From Bradyrhizobium manausense (GTDB taxonomy: Bacteria; Pseudomonadota; Alphaproteobacteria; Rhizobiales; Xanthobacteraceae), in the NCBI RefSeq assembly GCF_018129685.1, contig NZ_JAFCLG010000001.1, positions 744,001 through 808,000 of the forward strand: a DNA stretch of 64,000 nt, in the 5' to 3' direction. The notes under the pieces are model-generated. The model was not told where the DNA came from, did no database searches, and saw only the letters and a list, made by a program, of their open reading frames with translations. The translations under genes and the position numbers were made by a program. This document shows positions 44,986 through 52,690 of this stretch, piece by piece. Every line of letters starts with the position of its first letter. The stretch's first letter is position 1.

Positions 44986-45156
44986 CTATTTCAGCGCCGT
45001 CGCCAGCGATTGCAGCTTCGCGACCAGGTTGGTGCCGAGTGCATAAATCACTTCGATGATCGCGAGCGCGATGCCCGCGGCGATCAGGCCGTATTCGATC
45101 GCGGTTGCGCCGGTTTCATCGGCCAGGAATTCACTCAAGAGGCATTTCAATTTCAC
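44986..45156 (-). CDS. Flp/Fap type IVb pilin
   Basis: A 56-residue pilin subunit. The prepilin cleavage/processing region is FLADETGATAIEYGLIAAGI, with the EYGLIAAGIALAI hydrophobic helix typical of Flp pilins, ending in GTNLVAKLQSLATALK. A GTG start at 45156 is inferred; the ribosome site AAGGACAAGCTT precedes it. The Tad/Flp assembly genes are not in the window, so it may be a lone or spare subunit. A hairpin terminator follows. Confidence 0.88.
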   Translation of the reverse strand: MKLKCLLSEFLADETGATAIEYGLIAAGIALAIIEVIYALGTNLVAKLQSLATALK

Positions 45157-45463
45157 AAGCTTGTCCTTCCCAGATCAACCGGACGTTGCCGGCTCACGAG
45201 CAATGCCCCATGACAATCCAAGATTGAGTAAACCCGGATTGTTCAATTTATTGAGCACATCGCGCGGATTCTGCCTGCTTTTCCCGATGGAGCGTTCTGG
45301 GACATCGCGGGAACCGCCAGTTGCATTTCCGCAACACCGGCTTGAAAAGCCCATTATGGGAGGTTTGCGCCATTGCGCCGCCACATCGTCCCCCGAACAA
45401 TTGACGCGCCGCGTGCTTGGCTGTGCAATCTGGTTCCTTCGCGAACCTTGGAGGCAGGGATCA
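45157..45463. other. Divergent promoter region, pilin and M15-like gene
   Basis: About 307 bp without a gene. It includes an AT-richer stretch around 45215-45260 and a possible plus-strand -35 TTGACG at 45402. It should hold both promoters. I see no operator-like palindrome that is clear. Confidence 0.45.
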
Positions 45464-46801
45464 ATGAATGATCGGCGGTCTCTTCTTGTGGCGGTCTCTT
45501 GCCCCTCGGCCGTGATGGTCGGCTGGCTGGCACTGTCTCTGTCTGCTTATGCCCCGGCCTTGATCGAGAACAGCGGCGCCAATGCAGCCGCTGTCACCCG
45601 CGCGAAAGATCTCACCCGTCTCGACCTCGCCGACATTCCGCGCGCCGCGACGATCGACGATGGCATCGCCCTGACCGCCGACATCGCCGCCGCCGCTGCG
45701 ACGCCTGGTATCGCGATGGTCGAAGCGTCACCGCCTGAAACACCCGCGCCCGTCATCCAGCTGGCATCGGCCGATCCGACCGTGGTGTTGCCGGCGGCTT
45801 CGCCGGCGCCGCAGATTGTGCCCGAACCCGCGCCGGTCGCGCAGGAAGCGGCGGCCGTCATCAATGAAGCGGCACCTGTCGTGAGTGAGGCCGCGCCCGC
45901 GGCAGAGCCGGCGATCAGGCTCGCCTCCGCCGATCCTGGCGACGTGGTTCCCTCGGACGCGCTCGCGCCCGCAGCGATCGCGACCGGGCCTGTGGCCGTG
46001 CGCAAGCCTTCTCCGCCTGCCGACAATGTGGCCGTGCTTGACGAATGCTACGCCATGGACGCGTGCATCGACCGCTATCTCTGGGCGCTCTATCAGCGCA
46101 CGCCGAAAGAAGACTCGATCAAGGTCGAGGAACGCAGGGCCGTCGCGGTCAAGCGCAAGGGCAAGACGGTCACCGTGATGCGCAGCTTCACAAAGCTTGT
46201 CGACGAGGATTTCGCTTGGAAGGATCCGAAGGCCGCTGAGCACGCCAACATGGCGCTGATGGATTACGTCATCGGAGGCATGGACAAGGGCTTCAAGCAG
46301 AAGCTGTTTCGTGCGCTGCTCGCTGCGGAAGCCGCCGGTCTCTCGCCGGGCATCACCAGCGCGTTCCGTGACGACTACCGCCAGGAGATCGCAAGCGGCC
46401 TGAAGGCCGCCTCCAACCGCTCCTATCATGGCGGCAGCCTTCGCGGCGGCTACGGTCATGGGCTGGCGGCCGACATCGTCAGTACCCAGGGCGACAACCG
46501 CGCTCAGCGATGGGCCTCGACGGAAGTGCTGTGGAAGTGGGTCGATGCCAACGGCAAGGCGCTCGGCATCGGCCGCCCGTATCTCGACCACGACCCGCCG
46601 CATGTCGGCCCGATCGACGGACCGGAATACATCTCCAAGCGTGGCGTTGCGACCGACCGCAAGGAAGCCGCCAACGCCAAATCGAAGAAGGCGCGGAGCG
46701 TCGCCAGCGCCAAACCGCAGAAGGCCCAGGCCGCGCGCGATCAGAAGAGCCCTGCGAAGCCACAGAAAGCGGCGCAATCGACCGCGAAGCGGGCGACGTG
46801 A
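45464..46801 (+). CDS. Exported M15-like peptidase (D-Ala-D-Ala carboxypeptidase fold)
   Basis: A 445-residue protein. A hydrophobic segment (residues about 6-28) exports it. A 150-residue Ala/Pro-rich, low-complexity region (with repeats around QLASADPTVVLPAASPAP and IRLASADPGDVVPSDALAP) follows. The catalytic-type domain is in the last 200 residues. His332 and Asp337 in GYGHGLAADIVST and His380 in YLDHDPPHVGP form the zinc triad of M15/VanY-like peptidases, with SAFRDDYRQEIASG before it. It probably trims peptidoglycan peptides. The Lys/Ala-rich C-terminal tail is unusual. Ribosome site GGAGGCAGGGATCA. Confidence 0.85.
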   Translation: MNDRRSLLVAVSCPSAVMVGWLALSLSAYAPALIENSGANAAAVTRAKDLTRLDLADIPRAATIDDGIALTADIAAAAATPGIAMVEASPPETPAPVIQLASADPTVVLPAASPAPQIVPEPAPVAQEAAAVINEAAPVVSEAAPAAEPAIRLASADPGDVVPSDALAPAAIATGPVAVRKPSPPADNVAVLDECYAMDACIDRYLWALYQRTPKEDSIKVEERRAVAVKRKGKTVTVMRSFTKLVDEDFAWKDPKAAEHANMALMDYVIGGMDKGFKQKLFRALLAAEAAGLSPGITSAFRDDYRQEIASGLKAASNRSYHGGSLRGGYGHGLAADIVSTQGDNRAQRWASTEVLWKWVDANGKALGIGRPYLDHDPPHVGPIDGPEYISKRGVATDRKEAANAKSKKARSVASAKPQKAQAARDQKSPAKPQKAAQSTAKRAT

Positions 46802-46809
46802 GCCGATTC

Positions 46810-47622
46810 CTACGCGCCTGACGCCGGCAGCGGCACGAGGCGCATCTCGGCCGATCCTGTTTGCTGGGTGCGAACGAGCACGGCAAAGACGGTCTCGACC
46901 GCAAGGCGCACGGCCGCCTCGATCGCAGTGCCCTTGGCGAGATGCGCGGCGATCAGGCCAGTGAGGAGATCGCCGGTGCCATAGGGGCGGATCGGCAAGC
47001 GCGGCGTCGCAAAGCGCGACAATTGTCTGCCGGCGCAGAGGATCGTTTCCACCTGCCCGGCCTGCGTGTCCACCAGCGTGCAGCCGGTGGCGACGACGTC
47101 GGTCCGGTGCTCCCCCGCCAGCGCCGCCGCCGCAGTGCGCAGGCCCTCGATATCGGCAATCTTGACGCCCGAGAGCAGTTCGAGCTCGAACTGGTTCGGC
47201 GTGATCAAATGTGCCGCCGGCAACAGGCGATGTCGCACCACGTCCAGGATTCCATCGGCGACATAGACCCTGCCGTCATCGCCAATCACTGGATCGCAGA
47301 GATAGAGCAGCCTGGAACTACGCGACAGCGCACGCTCGACGAAATCGGCGATGACGACGGCGTTGTCGGGCGAGCCGAGATAGCCGGTGACGAGCACTAC
47401 GGCCTCGTCGACCAGATCCCGCTCCTCGACGCCCCTGAGCAGGTCGGCGACCAATTCGGCGTCCAGCACCCGCCCGCGCAAGGTCGGATAGCGCGGATGG
47501 TTCGACAGCAATGTGGTCGGCACGGCGGCGACGTTGACGCCTTCCGCCTGCATGGCGGGGACGGCCGCGCTGTTGCCGACATGGCCGTGGACCACCTGGC
47601 TTTGAATGGAAATGACGAGCAT
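46810..47622 (-). CDS. pdxY: Pyridoxal kinase PdxY
   Basis: A 270-residue PfkB/ribokinase-fold kinase. LVISIQSQVVHGHVGNSAAVPAMQAEGV opens it, TTLLSNHPRYPTLRG follows, and YLCDPVIGDDGRVYVAD is the nucleotide/substrate segment. ITPNQFELELLSG and the anion hole with catalytic aspartate RPYGTGDLLTGLIAAHL end the core. It phosphorylates pyridoxal to PLP in the salvage pathway. Length agrees with PdxY (about 287). It is a single gene convergent with the M15-like gene (8 bp). Confidence 0.95.
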   Translation of the reverse strand: MLVISIQSQVVHGHVGNSAAVPAMQAEGVNVAAVPTTLLSNHPRYPTLRGRVLDAELVADLLRGVEERDLVDEAVVLVTGYLGSPDNAVVIADFVERALSRSSRLLYLCDPVIGDDGRVYVADGILDVVRHRLLPAAHLITPNQFELELLSGVKIADIEGLRTAAAALAGEHRTDVVATGCTLVDTQAGQVETILCAGRQLSRFATPRLPIRPYGTGDLLTGLIAAHLAKGTAIEAAVRLAVETVFAVLVRTQQTGSAEMRLVPLPASGA

Positions 47623-47744
47623 GCAGACGTCCGTAGGGTCAAAGGTGTCGCAAGGCGAGCGTGGCCGATCTGTACGAAGGGCACCGCGAGGCTACCCTAG
47701 GCCCCCACAGAATTCGAAGCGATATTGGGCTGCAATCACAGATG

Positions 47745-48389
47745 TCAGGAATGCCTCCCGCGTCGTGCAAGCACATCAAGATAGGCGCAGAACATGTCGG
47801 CCAGCCCGTCGGCGTGGCGGGTGATCTCCGCCTCGCTCCGCGATGTCTCCGAGAAGCGCTTGCCAACTTCGGCCAGTGTCGTCCTGATCAGCTCGCCGGC
47901 GAGCCCGCGCGTTGCCTCCGGGACCTTTGGCAGCGCCTCGCGCATGAAGGCTGCGACGATGCCCTCGCCCGCCGCCCGCGCTTGCTGTGCCTCGGGCGCA
48001 TCGCGATAGAGCGGCGCGGCATCGCTGAGCGCGCCGCGGATCGCCGCTTCCTCGCATTCCGAGCGGATGAAGGCGTGGACCAGCGCGCGCAGCCGCGCCG
48101 GAGGCGGCCTCGTCCGGTCCGCGAGAATGCCGCGCAGGAGCTCACTCGTGCTTCGCCACTCGTCGCTTTGAAGGCGGAACAGGATCGCCGCCTTGTTTGG
48201 AAAATATTGGTAAAGCGAACCCACGCTCACCCCGGCCCGCTCCGCTACGCGCGCGGTGGTGAAGCGCTGGGCTCCTTCCTTCGCCAGAACCTGAACTGCA
48301 GCATCCAGAATGGCCGCCACCAACCCGTTGGAGCGGGCTTGCTGCGGCTGTTTTCGTGAGGAAACAGAACGGCTTCGACGACCGGCCAT
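47745..48389 (-). CDS. TetR family transcriptional regulator
   Basis: A 214-residue regulator. The N-terminal helix-turn-helix is AILDAAVQVLAKEGAQRFTTARVAERAGVSVGSLYQYFPNKAAIL, followed by the ligand-binding helices. It is divergent from the O-methyltransferase gene at 48486 (96 bp), the likely target. An inverted repeat lies between the genes at 48417-48436. The basic N-terminal extension of 20 residues is not conserved in the family. Confidence 0.92.
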   Translation of the reverse strand: MAGRRSRSVSSRKQPQQARSNGLVAAILDAAVQVLAKEGAQRFTTARVAERAGVSVGSLYQYFPNKAAILFRLQSDEWRSTSELLRGILADRTRPPPARLRALVHAFIRSECEEAAIRGALSDAAPLYRDAPEAQQARAAGEGIVAAFMREALPKVPEATRGLAGELIRTTLAEVGKRFSETSRSEAEITRHADGLADMFCAYLDVLARRGRHS

Positions 48390-48416
48390 GACGCTCCCGG
48401 GGAATGCGAATAGGAA

Positions 48417-48436
48417 ATGCGACGAATTAGTCGTAT
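48417..48436. promoter_or_regulatory. Candidate TetR operator
   Basis: ATGCGACGAATTAGTCGTAT is a 20-bp near-palindrome centred on AATT, with eight of ten half-site positions symmetric. It lies between the divergent TetR and methyltransferase starts. Confidence 0.55.
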
Positions 48437-48485
48437 TTCAGCCCGCACGCAAGCCGCGCCCTGGCGCGAACCCCGGAGACATCAA

Positions 48486-49151
48486 ATGACCACCCCATCC
48501 ATTACGTCGCTGGCACCGCTGCTCGATCTCCTGTTCGATCAGGACGAAGCAGACCGCGACGTCATGCGCGCCGCCTTCGCCGATGTGACCGACGCCGACC
48601 GCGTCAGGATGATGCAGAGCAAGACCGACTACCGCGATCTCTACGCACGCCTGAAGGATGCTCCGCTCGCAGTCTCGCGGGAGACCGGCCACCTGCTCTA
48701 CATGCTGGCGCGCAGCTCTCGTGCCAAGGCGATCGTCGAGTTCGGCACGTCTTTCGGCATCTCGACCCTGCACCTCGCGGCGGCGCTGCGCGACAACGGC
48801 GGCGGCCGCCTCATCACCAGCGAGTTCGAGCCGTCCAAGGCGGCACGGGCGCGCGAAAACCTGGCGGCCGGCGGGCTGATCGACCTCGTCGAAATCCGCG
48901 AAGGCGATGCGCTGAAGACATTGAGCGCCGATCTGCCTGACCCGATCGATCTCGTGCTGCTCGACGGCGCCAAGGCACTCTATCCTGAGATCCTCGATCT
49001 GGTCGAAGACCACTTGAGGCTGGGCGCGATCATCGTCGCCGATAACGCCGACGACAGCCCCGACTATCTCGCGCGCGTGCGTGCGTCCGGCAGCGCCTAC
49101 ATGTCCCTGCCCTTTGCTGATGACGTCGAGCTCACCGTGCGGATCCACTAG
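48486..49151 (+). CDS. Class I O-methyltransferase (COMT-like)
   Basis: A 221-residue AdoMet-dependent methyltransferase of the catechol O-methyltransferase-like family (Methyltransf_3/24). RSSRAKAIVEFGTSFGISTLHLAAALRDNGGGRLITSEFEPSKAARARENL is the AdoMet-binding part, and DLVLLDGAKALYPEILDLVEDHLRLGAIIVADNADD is the metal and catalytic region. The N-terminal residues (RLKDAPLAVSRETGHLLYMLA) are typical. The substrate is unknown. Probably repressed by the divergent TetR protein. Followed by a very stable terminator. Confidence 0.9.
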   Translation: MTTPSITSLAPLLDLLFDQDEADRDVMRAAFADVTDADRVRMMQSKTDYRDLYARLKDAPLAVSRETGHLLYMLARSSRAKAIVEFGTSFGISTLHLAAALRDNGGGRLITSEFEPSKAARARENLAAGGLIDLVEIREGDALKTLSADLPDPIDLVLLDGAKALYPEILDLVEDHLRLGAIIVADNADDSPDYLARVRASGSAYMSLPFADDVELTVRIH

Positions 49152-49175
49152 GACCACATCGAGACGCGACGCCTC

Positions 49176-49209
49176 GGAGCCGCCGCGCGATTCGTCGCGC
49201 GGCGGCTCC
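49176..49209 (+). terminator. Strong terminator with UUCG tetraloop
   Basis: A 15-bp perfect stem (49176-49190 with 49195-49209), rich in GC, capped by TTCG. It starts 24 bp after the methyltransferase stop and is followed by CCATTTGTTGCT. Confidence 0.85.
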
Positions 49210-49351
49210 CATTTGTTGCTCCAAAGCCATCAGGTTTCACCTTGTCGCAGGCACGTCATTCACGCGTGATACCTGCTCCGGGCAAAAGCCATGTTGTGCG
49301 TGCTTAACATACCTACCGCGCGGTATCTTCACGCGCCCGCATGAGATCGCC

Positions 49352-49696
49352 ATGACGTCCGCTGTCACCTCCTATGCCGCACTTGCCCTTGCCATCGTGT
49401 TCGAGGTGACGGCGTCCGCGTTCCTGCAGCAATCCGCGCAATTCACCCGGCCCTGGCCGACGCTGGCGATGGTGCTGTTCTACGTCGCTTCGTTCTACGC
49501 GCTGTCGGTCGCGATCCGGGTCATCCCGTTGAGCATCGCCTACGCGATCTGGGGCGGGGTCGGCATCGTCCTGACCGCCACCGTCTCCTTCGTCCTGTTC
49601 CGCCAGATGCTGGACGCCGCAGCTTTCGTCGGGATCGGGCTCATCGTCTCCGGGGTCGTCGTCATCAACCTGTTCTCGCAGACGACGGCGCATTGA
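49352..49696 (+). CDS. Small multidrug resistance (SMR) efflux protein
   Basis: A 114-residue protein with four transmembrane helices typical of EmrE-type transporters. Glu18 (in YAALALAIVFEVTASAFLQQS) is the proton/substrate carboxylate equivalent of EmrE Glu14, and GVGIVLTATVSFVLFRQMLD is helix 3-4. It should export cationic toxicants or, in the Gdx subgroup, guanidinium; the sequence is more EmrE-like than SugE-like but this is not certain. Its stop overlaps the next TetR start (TGATG). Confidence 0.9.
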   Translation: MTSAVTSYAALALAIVFEVTASAFLQQSAQFTRPWPTLAMVLFYVASFYALSVAIRVIPLSIAYAIWGGVGIVLTATVSFVLFRQMLDAAAFVGIGLIVSGVVVINLFSQTTAH

Positions 49697-50265
49697 TGCC
49701 GGCAAGCGCCTACAGCCGCGCCAAGCAGCCCGAGCAGGTACGGCGCGCCCTGCTCGATCACGCTGCCGCTATCGCCATGGACCACGGCGTCTCCGGCGTG
49801 ACCGTGCAGGCGGTGGCAGCGGCCGCGGGCGTTACCAAGGGCGGGCTTTTTCACCATTTTGGAAGCAAGCAGGCGCTGATCGAGGGGCTGTTCGCCGATC
49901 TGCTCGCCCGCGTCGATGCCGAGATCGACGCCGCCATCGAAGCGGACCCCAAACCGCGCGGCAGTTTTACGCGCGCCTATGTGAATGCGGTCTTCACTGG
50001 CAAAGCCTTCGGCTTCGCCACGCCCTGGGCAGCGCTCAGCATGGTGGTCGTCACCGATCCGTCGCTGCGACGGCTTTGGAACGACTGGATCAAAGCGCGC
50101 CTGAAACGGCATCGCGCCACTGACGCAGCGCCCGAACTCCAGATCGTGCGTCTCGCCGCCGACGGCGCCTGGCTGTTCTTCATCACGACGGGACAGACCC
50201 GCATCAACGCCGATCTGCGCAGCCTGCACGACCGCCTGATCGCACAGACCTATCGGCGCGGATAG
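49696..50265 (+). CDS. TetR family regulator of the SMR pump
   Basis: A 189-residue regulator. HTH: RRALLDHAAAIAMDHGVSGVTVQAVAAAAGVTKGGLFHHFGSKQALIEGLF. The start overlaps the SMR stop codon in TGATG, so translation is coupled, and autoregulation of the pair is likely. The C-terminal domain (TFAYVNAVFTGKAFGFATPWAALSMV) resembles TetR_C_37-type regulators. No operator is seen clearly upstream of the SMR gene (49310-49340 contains CGCGCGGTATC, unproven). Confidence 0.9.
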   Translation: MPASAYSRAKQPEQVRRALLDHAAAIAMDHGVSGVTVQAVAAAAGVTKGGLFHHFGSKQALIEGLFADLLARVDAEIDAAIEADPKPRGSFTRAYVNAVFTGKAFGFATPWAALSMVVVTDPSLRRLWNDWIKARLKRHRATDAAPELQIVRLAADGAWLFFITTGQTRINADLRSLHDRLIAQTYRRG

Positions 50266-50682
50266 CTAAGATTTGGGCTGCTGGACTTGGTCCGGCTTGG
50301 GCTGGTCCGGCTTGGGCGGACGCGGCTTGGATTTCGCTGACTTGGCAGAAGACTTGGGACCAGGCTTTGCCGGAGCAGCCGGCGGCGGCGTATCGACCGA
50401 CTGCAGATAGGCTGCCAGCGCCTTGGCGGTGTCGGGACCGGCCGAATAATGGTCCTGGAGAAACCAGGACAGCGTCAGGCTCATGCGCCCCTTGGCCAGT
50501 CCGCGCGGGCTGCGGTGGCAGGTCGAGCAGCCGTCGGCGAAGAGCTTTTCGGGCGATTTGCCCGCGTCGAGATTTTGCGCGGAGGCCAGCGGCGCCGTCA
50601 GCACGACGCCCGCTACAGCCATGCTCCCAAGAATCACCAAAGACGCGATGACCCCGCGCCTCGGTCGAAACGGCAATCTCAA
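50266..50682 (-). CDS. Monoheme c-type cytochrome with Pro/Lys tail
   Basis: A 138-residue exported protein. A signal peptide ends near residue 35 (PLASAQ). CSTCH is at residues 52-56, and the methionine in KGRMSLTLSWFLQDHY may be the sixth ligand. The C-terminal 45 residues are Pro/Lys/Ser-rich (PKPDQPKPDQ) and probably flexible. Stop codons abut those of the TetR gene. The partner is unknown. Confidence 0.82.
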   Translation of the reverse strand: MRLPFRPRRGVIASLVILGSMAVAGVVLTAPLASAQNLDAGKSPEKLFADGCSTCHRSPRGLAKGRMSLTLSWFLQDHYSAGPDTAKALAAYLQSVDTPPPAAPAKPGPKSSAKSAKSKPRPPKPDQPKPDQVQQPKS

Positions 50683-50707
50683 TGTCGTCCCCTAGCCCGT
50701 GCAGCGA

Positions 50708-50914
50708 TCAGGCCGCCAGCAACTGGTCGAACTCCGGCGGCGCGTAGGCCTTGCCGTCCTGATCGGTAATGACGACCCGCCATCCTTCGCTCGCCCAAAC
50801 CTTCCCCTTCGCCACGATAAGCAGTCGGCTCTCGCGGGAAAAACTGTACTTCTCATTGTCGCGTTCTGCGACCATTTTATAAGCCAATGCGCATCCCCTG
50901 GCGTTGCCCGGCAC
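50708..50914 (-). CDS. Small cytosolic protein of unknown function
   Basis: A 68-residue protein: ALAYKMVAERDNEKYSFSRESRLLIVAKGKVWASEGWRVVITDQDGKAYAPPEFDQLLAA. The start codon is uncertain: GTG at 50914 follows GAGGATGG, and an ATG at 50875 gives 55 residues. Similar short proteins with EKYSFSRESRLLIVAK occur in Bradyrhizobium as I recall. No domain is known. Confidence 0.68.
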   Translation of the reverse strand: MPGNARGCALAYKMVAERDNEKYSFSRESRLLIVAKGKVWASEGWRVVITDQDGKAYAPPEFDQLLAA

Positions 50915-51136
50915 CCATCCTCGTCGTGACAGCGGCCTTTGGCGTCAATTCGCCGGGAGCATGGCAATTTGGTGCCATCCACGGCGGCATTGTGCACCGG
51001 TTCCAGCCGGGCGACCGACGTCATTCATAGGCCGTATCATGAATGCGATTCTGCTTGCCGGGAGCTTGTTCGCCGCCACACCCGGCCTCCGGCCCATCGC
51101 CGCCGCGACGGAACCGATAACGCCTGTAATGCGCGC

Positions 51137-51415
51137 CTAGTGAACGCGGATGATGTGTGGACGGCCAAGATCAATCAAACCCTGCACGGCCGACAGACGG
51201 TCGTCCAGGGCGGCAATGGTCAACAACAAATTGTTGCGCCGCTCGTCGAGTAAACCCATCTCGGCGCCGGAGAGCTTCTTGCTCGCCCGTTCCTTGTGGA
51301 TGCCGTCGAGGGATTTGCGCAAGCCGGCAATCAGGCCGGCGAGTTGCTTGGCCTCTTTGGTCATCGAACGCTTCGCGACATTTTGACGGCGAAACTCCGC
51401 CTGGTTCTGCCTCAT
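51137..51415 (-). CDS. Small helical protein of unknown function
   Basis: A 92-residue protein: RQNQAEFRRQNVAKRSMTKE, then a helical hairpin AKQLAGLIAGLRKSLDGIHKERASKKLSGAEMGLLDERRNNLLLTIAALDDRLSAVQGLIDL. The start at 51415 is chosen because GGGAGG lies 6 nt upstream of that ATG, while the upstream ATG (51421) touches the ribosome site. It resembles alpha-helical DNA- or protein-binding peptides; no family recognised. Confidence 0.65.
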   Translation of the reverse strand: MRQNQAEFRRQNVAKRSMTKEAKQLAGLIAGLRKSLDGIHKERASKKLSGAEMGLLDERRNNLLLTIAALDDRLSAVQGLIDLGRPHIIRVH

Positions 51416-51548
51416 CTTCATCCTCCCGTGCCCCGCTGCCCCGAGTGGACGCCTACAGCTTTGAATAGACATATTACGATCAATGAAATCTCCCCGCGAA
51501 GAACCTTTTCAAATTGTAGGCGCGCGGAACCCGCGCGGGATCCAAACA

Positions 51549-51576
51549 AAAAGCCCGGCACGAAGGCCGGGCTTTT
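51549..51576 (-). terminator. Bidirectional terminator after the SH3 gene
   Basis: An 11-bp perfect stem AAAAGCCCGGC/GCCGGGCTTTT (51549-51559 with 51566-51576) with loop ACGAAG. It ends the minus-strand SH3 gene that stops at 51585. Confidence 0.88.
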
Positions 51577-51584
51577 CAACGACG

Positions 51585-52556
51585 CTAGTGTTTCTCGTGG
51601 GCGCCGCCGGGCGCGCCGCCGCCGTGTGGCGCAGCACTGATGTGCGGAGCACCACCGCCGCCTCCAGCCGGATGTGGCATGGCGGGTGCAGGTGCGGCCG
51701 CACGCGGCGCCGGCATCTGCGCATGAGCATTCATCGGTGCACCATGGCTGACATCAGGCTGGGCGATGTGCGGCATGGCCGGCCGGGCCGCAGGCGCAGC
51801 CGACAGACGCGGCGCTTCATGCGGGCGCGTCGGTTGCGCACGCACGGCGTGGCTCGCCGCCTGCTCGTGCGTCATGCGTGCCTGAGCATCGCGCGGATTG
51901 CGCCCGTGCACAGCGGCCCGTTCATTGACCAAACGCTGGCTCCCTGCAGCTCGGTTGCGATCGATGCCGACTGCAGCCTCACGCTTGGCACCGATCGAGT
52001 CGCGCCGCGCCGTCGCAGCATCGGAGACTGCGGTGTTGTCTCTGGCGTTGTCCTTGACGTGTCCATCGCGTCGCAGCGCGAGCGCAGCGTCACGCGTCGC
52101 GGCGCGCCCGATCCGCGCGGCGCGCGGGTCGATCGTCATCCGCGTCGCAATGCGCTCATGCGACGTCCAGTAGCTGTTCCAGTAGGCGTGGCGGCGATAC
52201 CACGGGCGCCCTTCATAGTAACTCGACCAATAGGAGCTGAGCGCGAAGGGAACGACGGGCACGTCGACCTCGTCGGCGTAGTCGGGCAGATAGACGTAGT
52301 GATTGCGGTAGAGATATTCGAGATATTGCGACGACACCCAGCCGCGGTCGTCGGAGAAGCTCACGTCGCACCAGGCATTGCCGCGCAGGCAACCATGGAT
52401 GTTGACGCGAGCGCCTTCGGGAATGCGGTCGACCAGCGGAAAGCCCGCACCGGGACCGGCACGGAGTCCCGTCGAAACGGTGACGATTCCAGGAGCGGCC
52501 AATGCGGCCGTCGGCGCGAGCAGCAATGCTGCAACTAAAGCGGTTCTCAATCTCAT
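51585..52556 (-). CDS. Exported SH3-domain protein with His/Ala-rich tail
   Basis: A 323-residue exported protein. The signal peptide ends near residue 21 (PTAALA). An SH3b domain follows: PGIVTVSTGLRAGPGAGFPLVDRIPEGARVNIHGCLRGNAWCDVSFSDDRGWVSSQYLE. The rest is a long Arg/Ala-rich helix-prone section and a Gly/His/Pro/Ala-rich tail (GGGGGAPHISAAPHGGGAPGG). SH3b domains in such proteins bind envelope or peptidoglycan partners. Ribosome site GGAGGACTTCGTC. A symmetric EcfG-type promoter lies upstream (52580-52607). Confidence 0.85.
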   Translation of the reverse strand: MRLRTALVAALLLAPTAALAAPGIVTVSTGLRAGPGAGFPLVDRIPEGARVNIHGCLRGNAWCDVSFSDDRGWVSSQYLEYLYRNHYVYLPDYADEVDVPVVPFALSSYWSSYYEGRPWYRRHAYWNSYWTSHERIATRMTIDPRAARIGRAATRDAALALRRDGHVKDNARDNTAVSDAATARRDSIGAKREAAVGIDRNRAAGSQRLVNERAAVHGRNPRDAQARMTHEQAASHAVRAQPTRPHEAPRLSAAPAARPAMPHIAQPDVSHGAPMNAHAQMPAPRAAAPAPAMPHPAGGGGGAPHISAAPHGGGAPGGAHEKH

Positions 52557-52579
52557 GACGAAGTCCTCCTCTGGGAGTC

Positions 52580-52607
52580 GGAACGCGCAAGCGGAATAAA
52601 GCGTTCC
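52580..52607. promoter_or_regulatory. Symmetric EcfG-type promoter
   Basis: CGGAACGC and GCGTTCCG form an inverted repeat. Minus strand: GGAAC (52607-52603), 17-nt spacer, CGTT (52585-52582). Plus strand: GGAAC (52580-52584), 17-nt spacer, CGTT (52602-52605). The minus-strand reading would start transcription near 52575 for the SH3 gene. No plus-strand gene follows. Confidence 0.7.
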
Positions 52608-52690
52608 GCTCACGATCGTCGTATCAGTCGAAAGATTGAGTGCTGCGCACGCAGTTCAATATTCATCCACCGTTCATCGGCGATCCCGCC

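Noticed and set aside
51039..51140. A 33-codon frame with a signal-peptide-like start (MNAILLAGSLFAATPG)
   Set aside because: No good ribosome site and no homologue I recognise. It could be a tiny exported peptide, but evidence is too thin.
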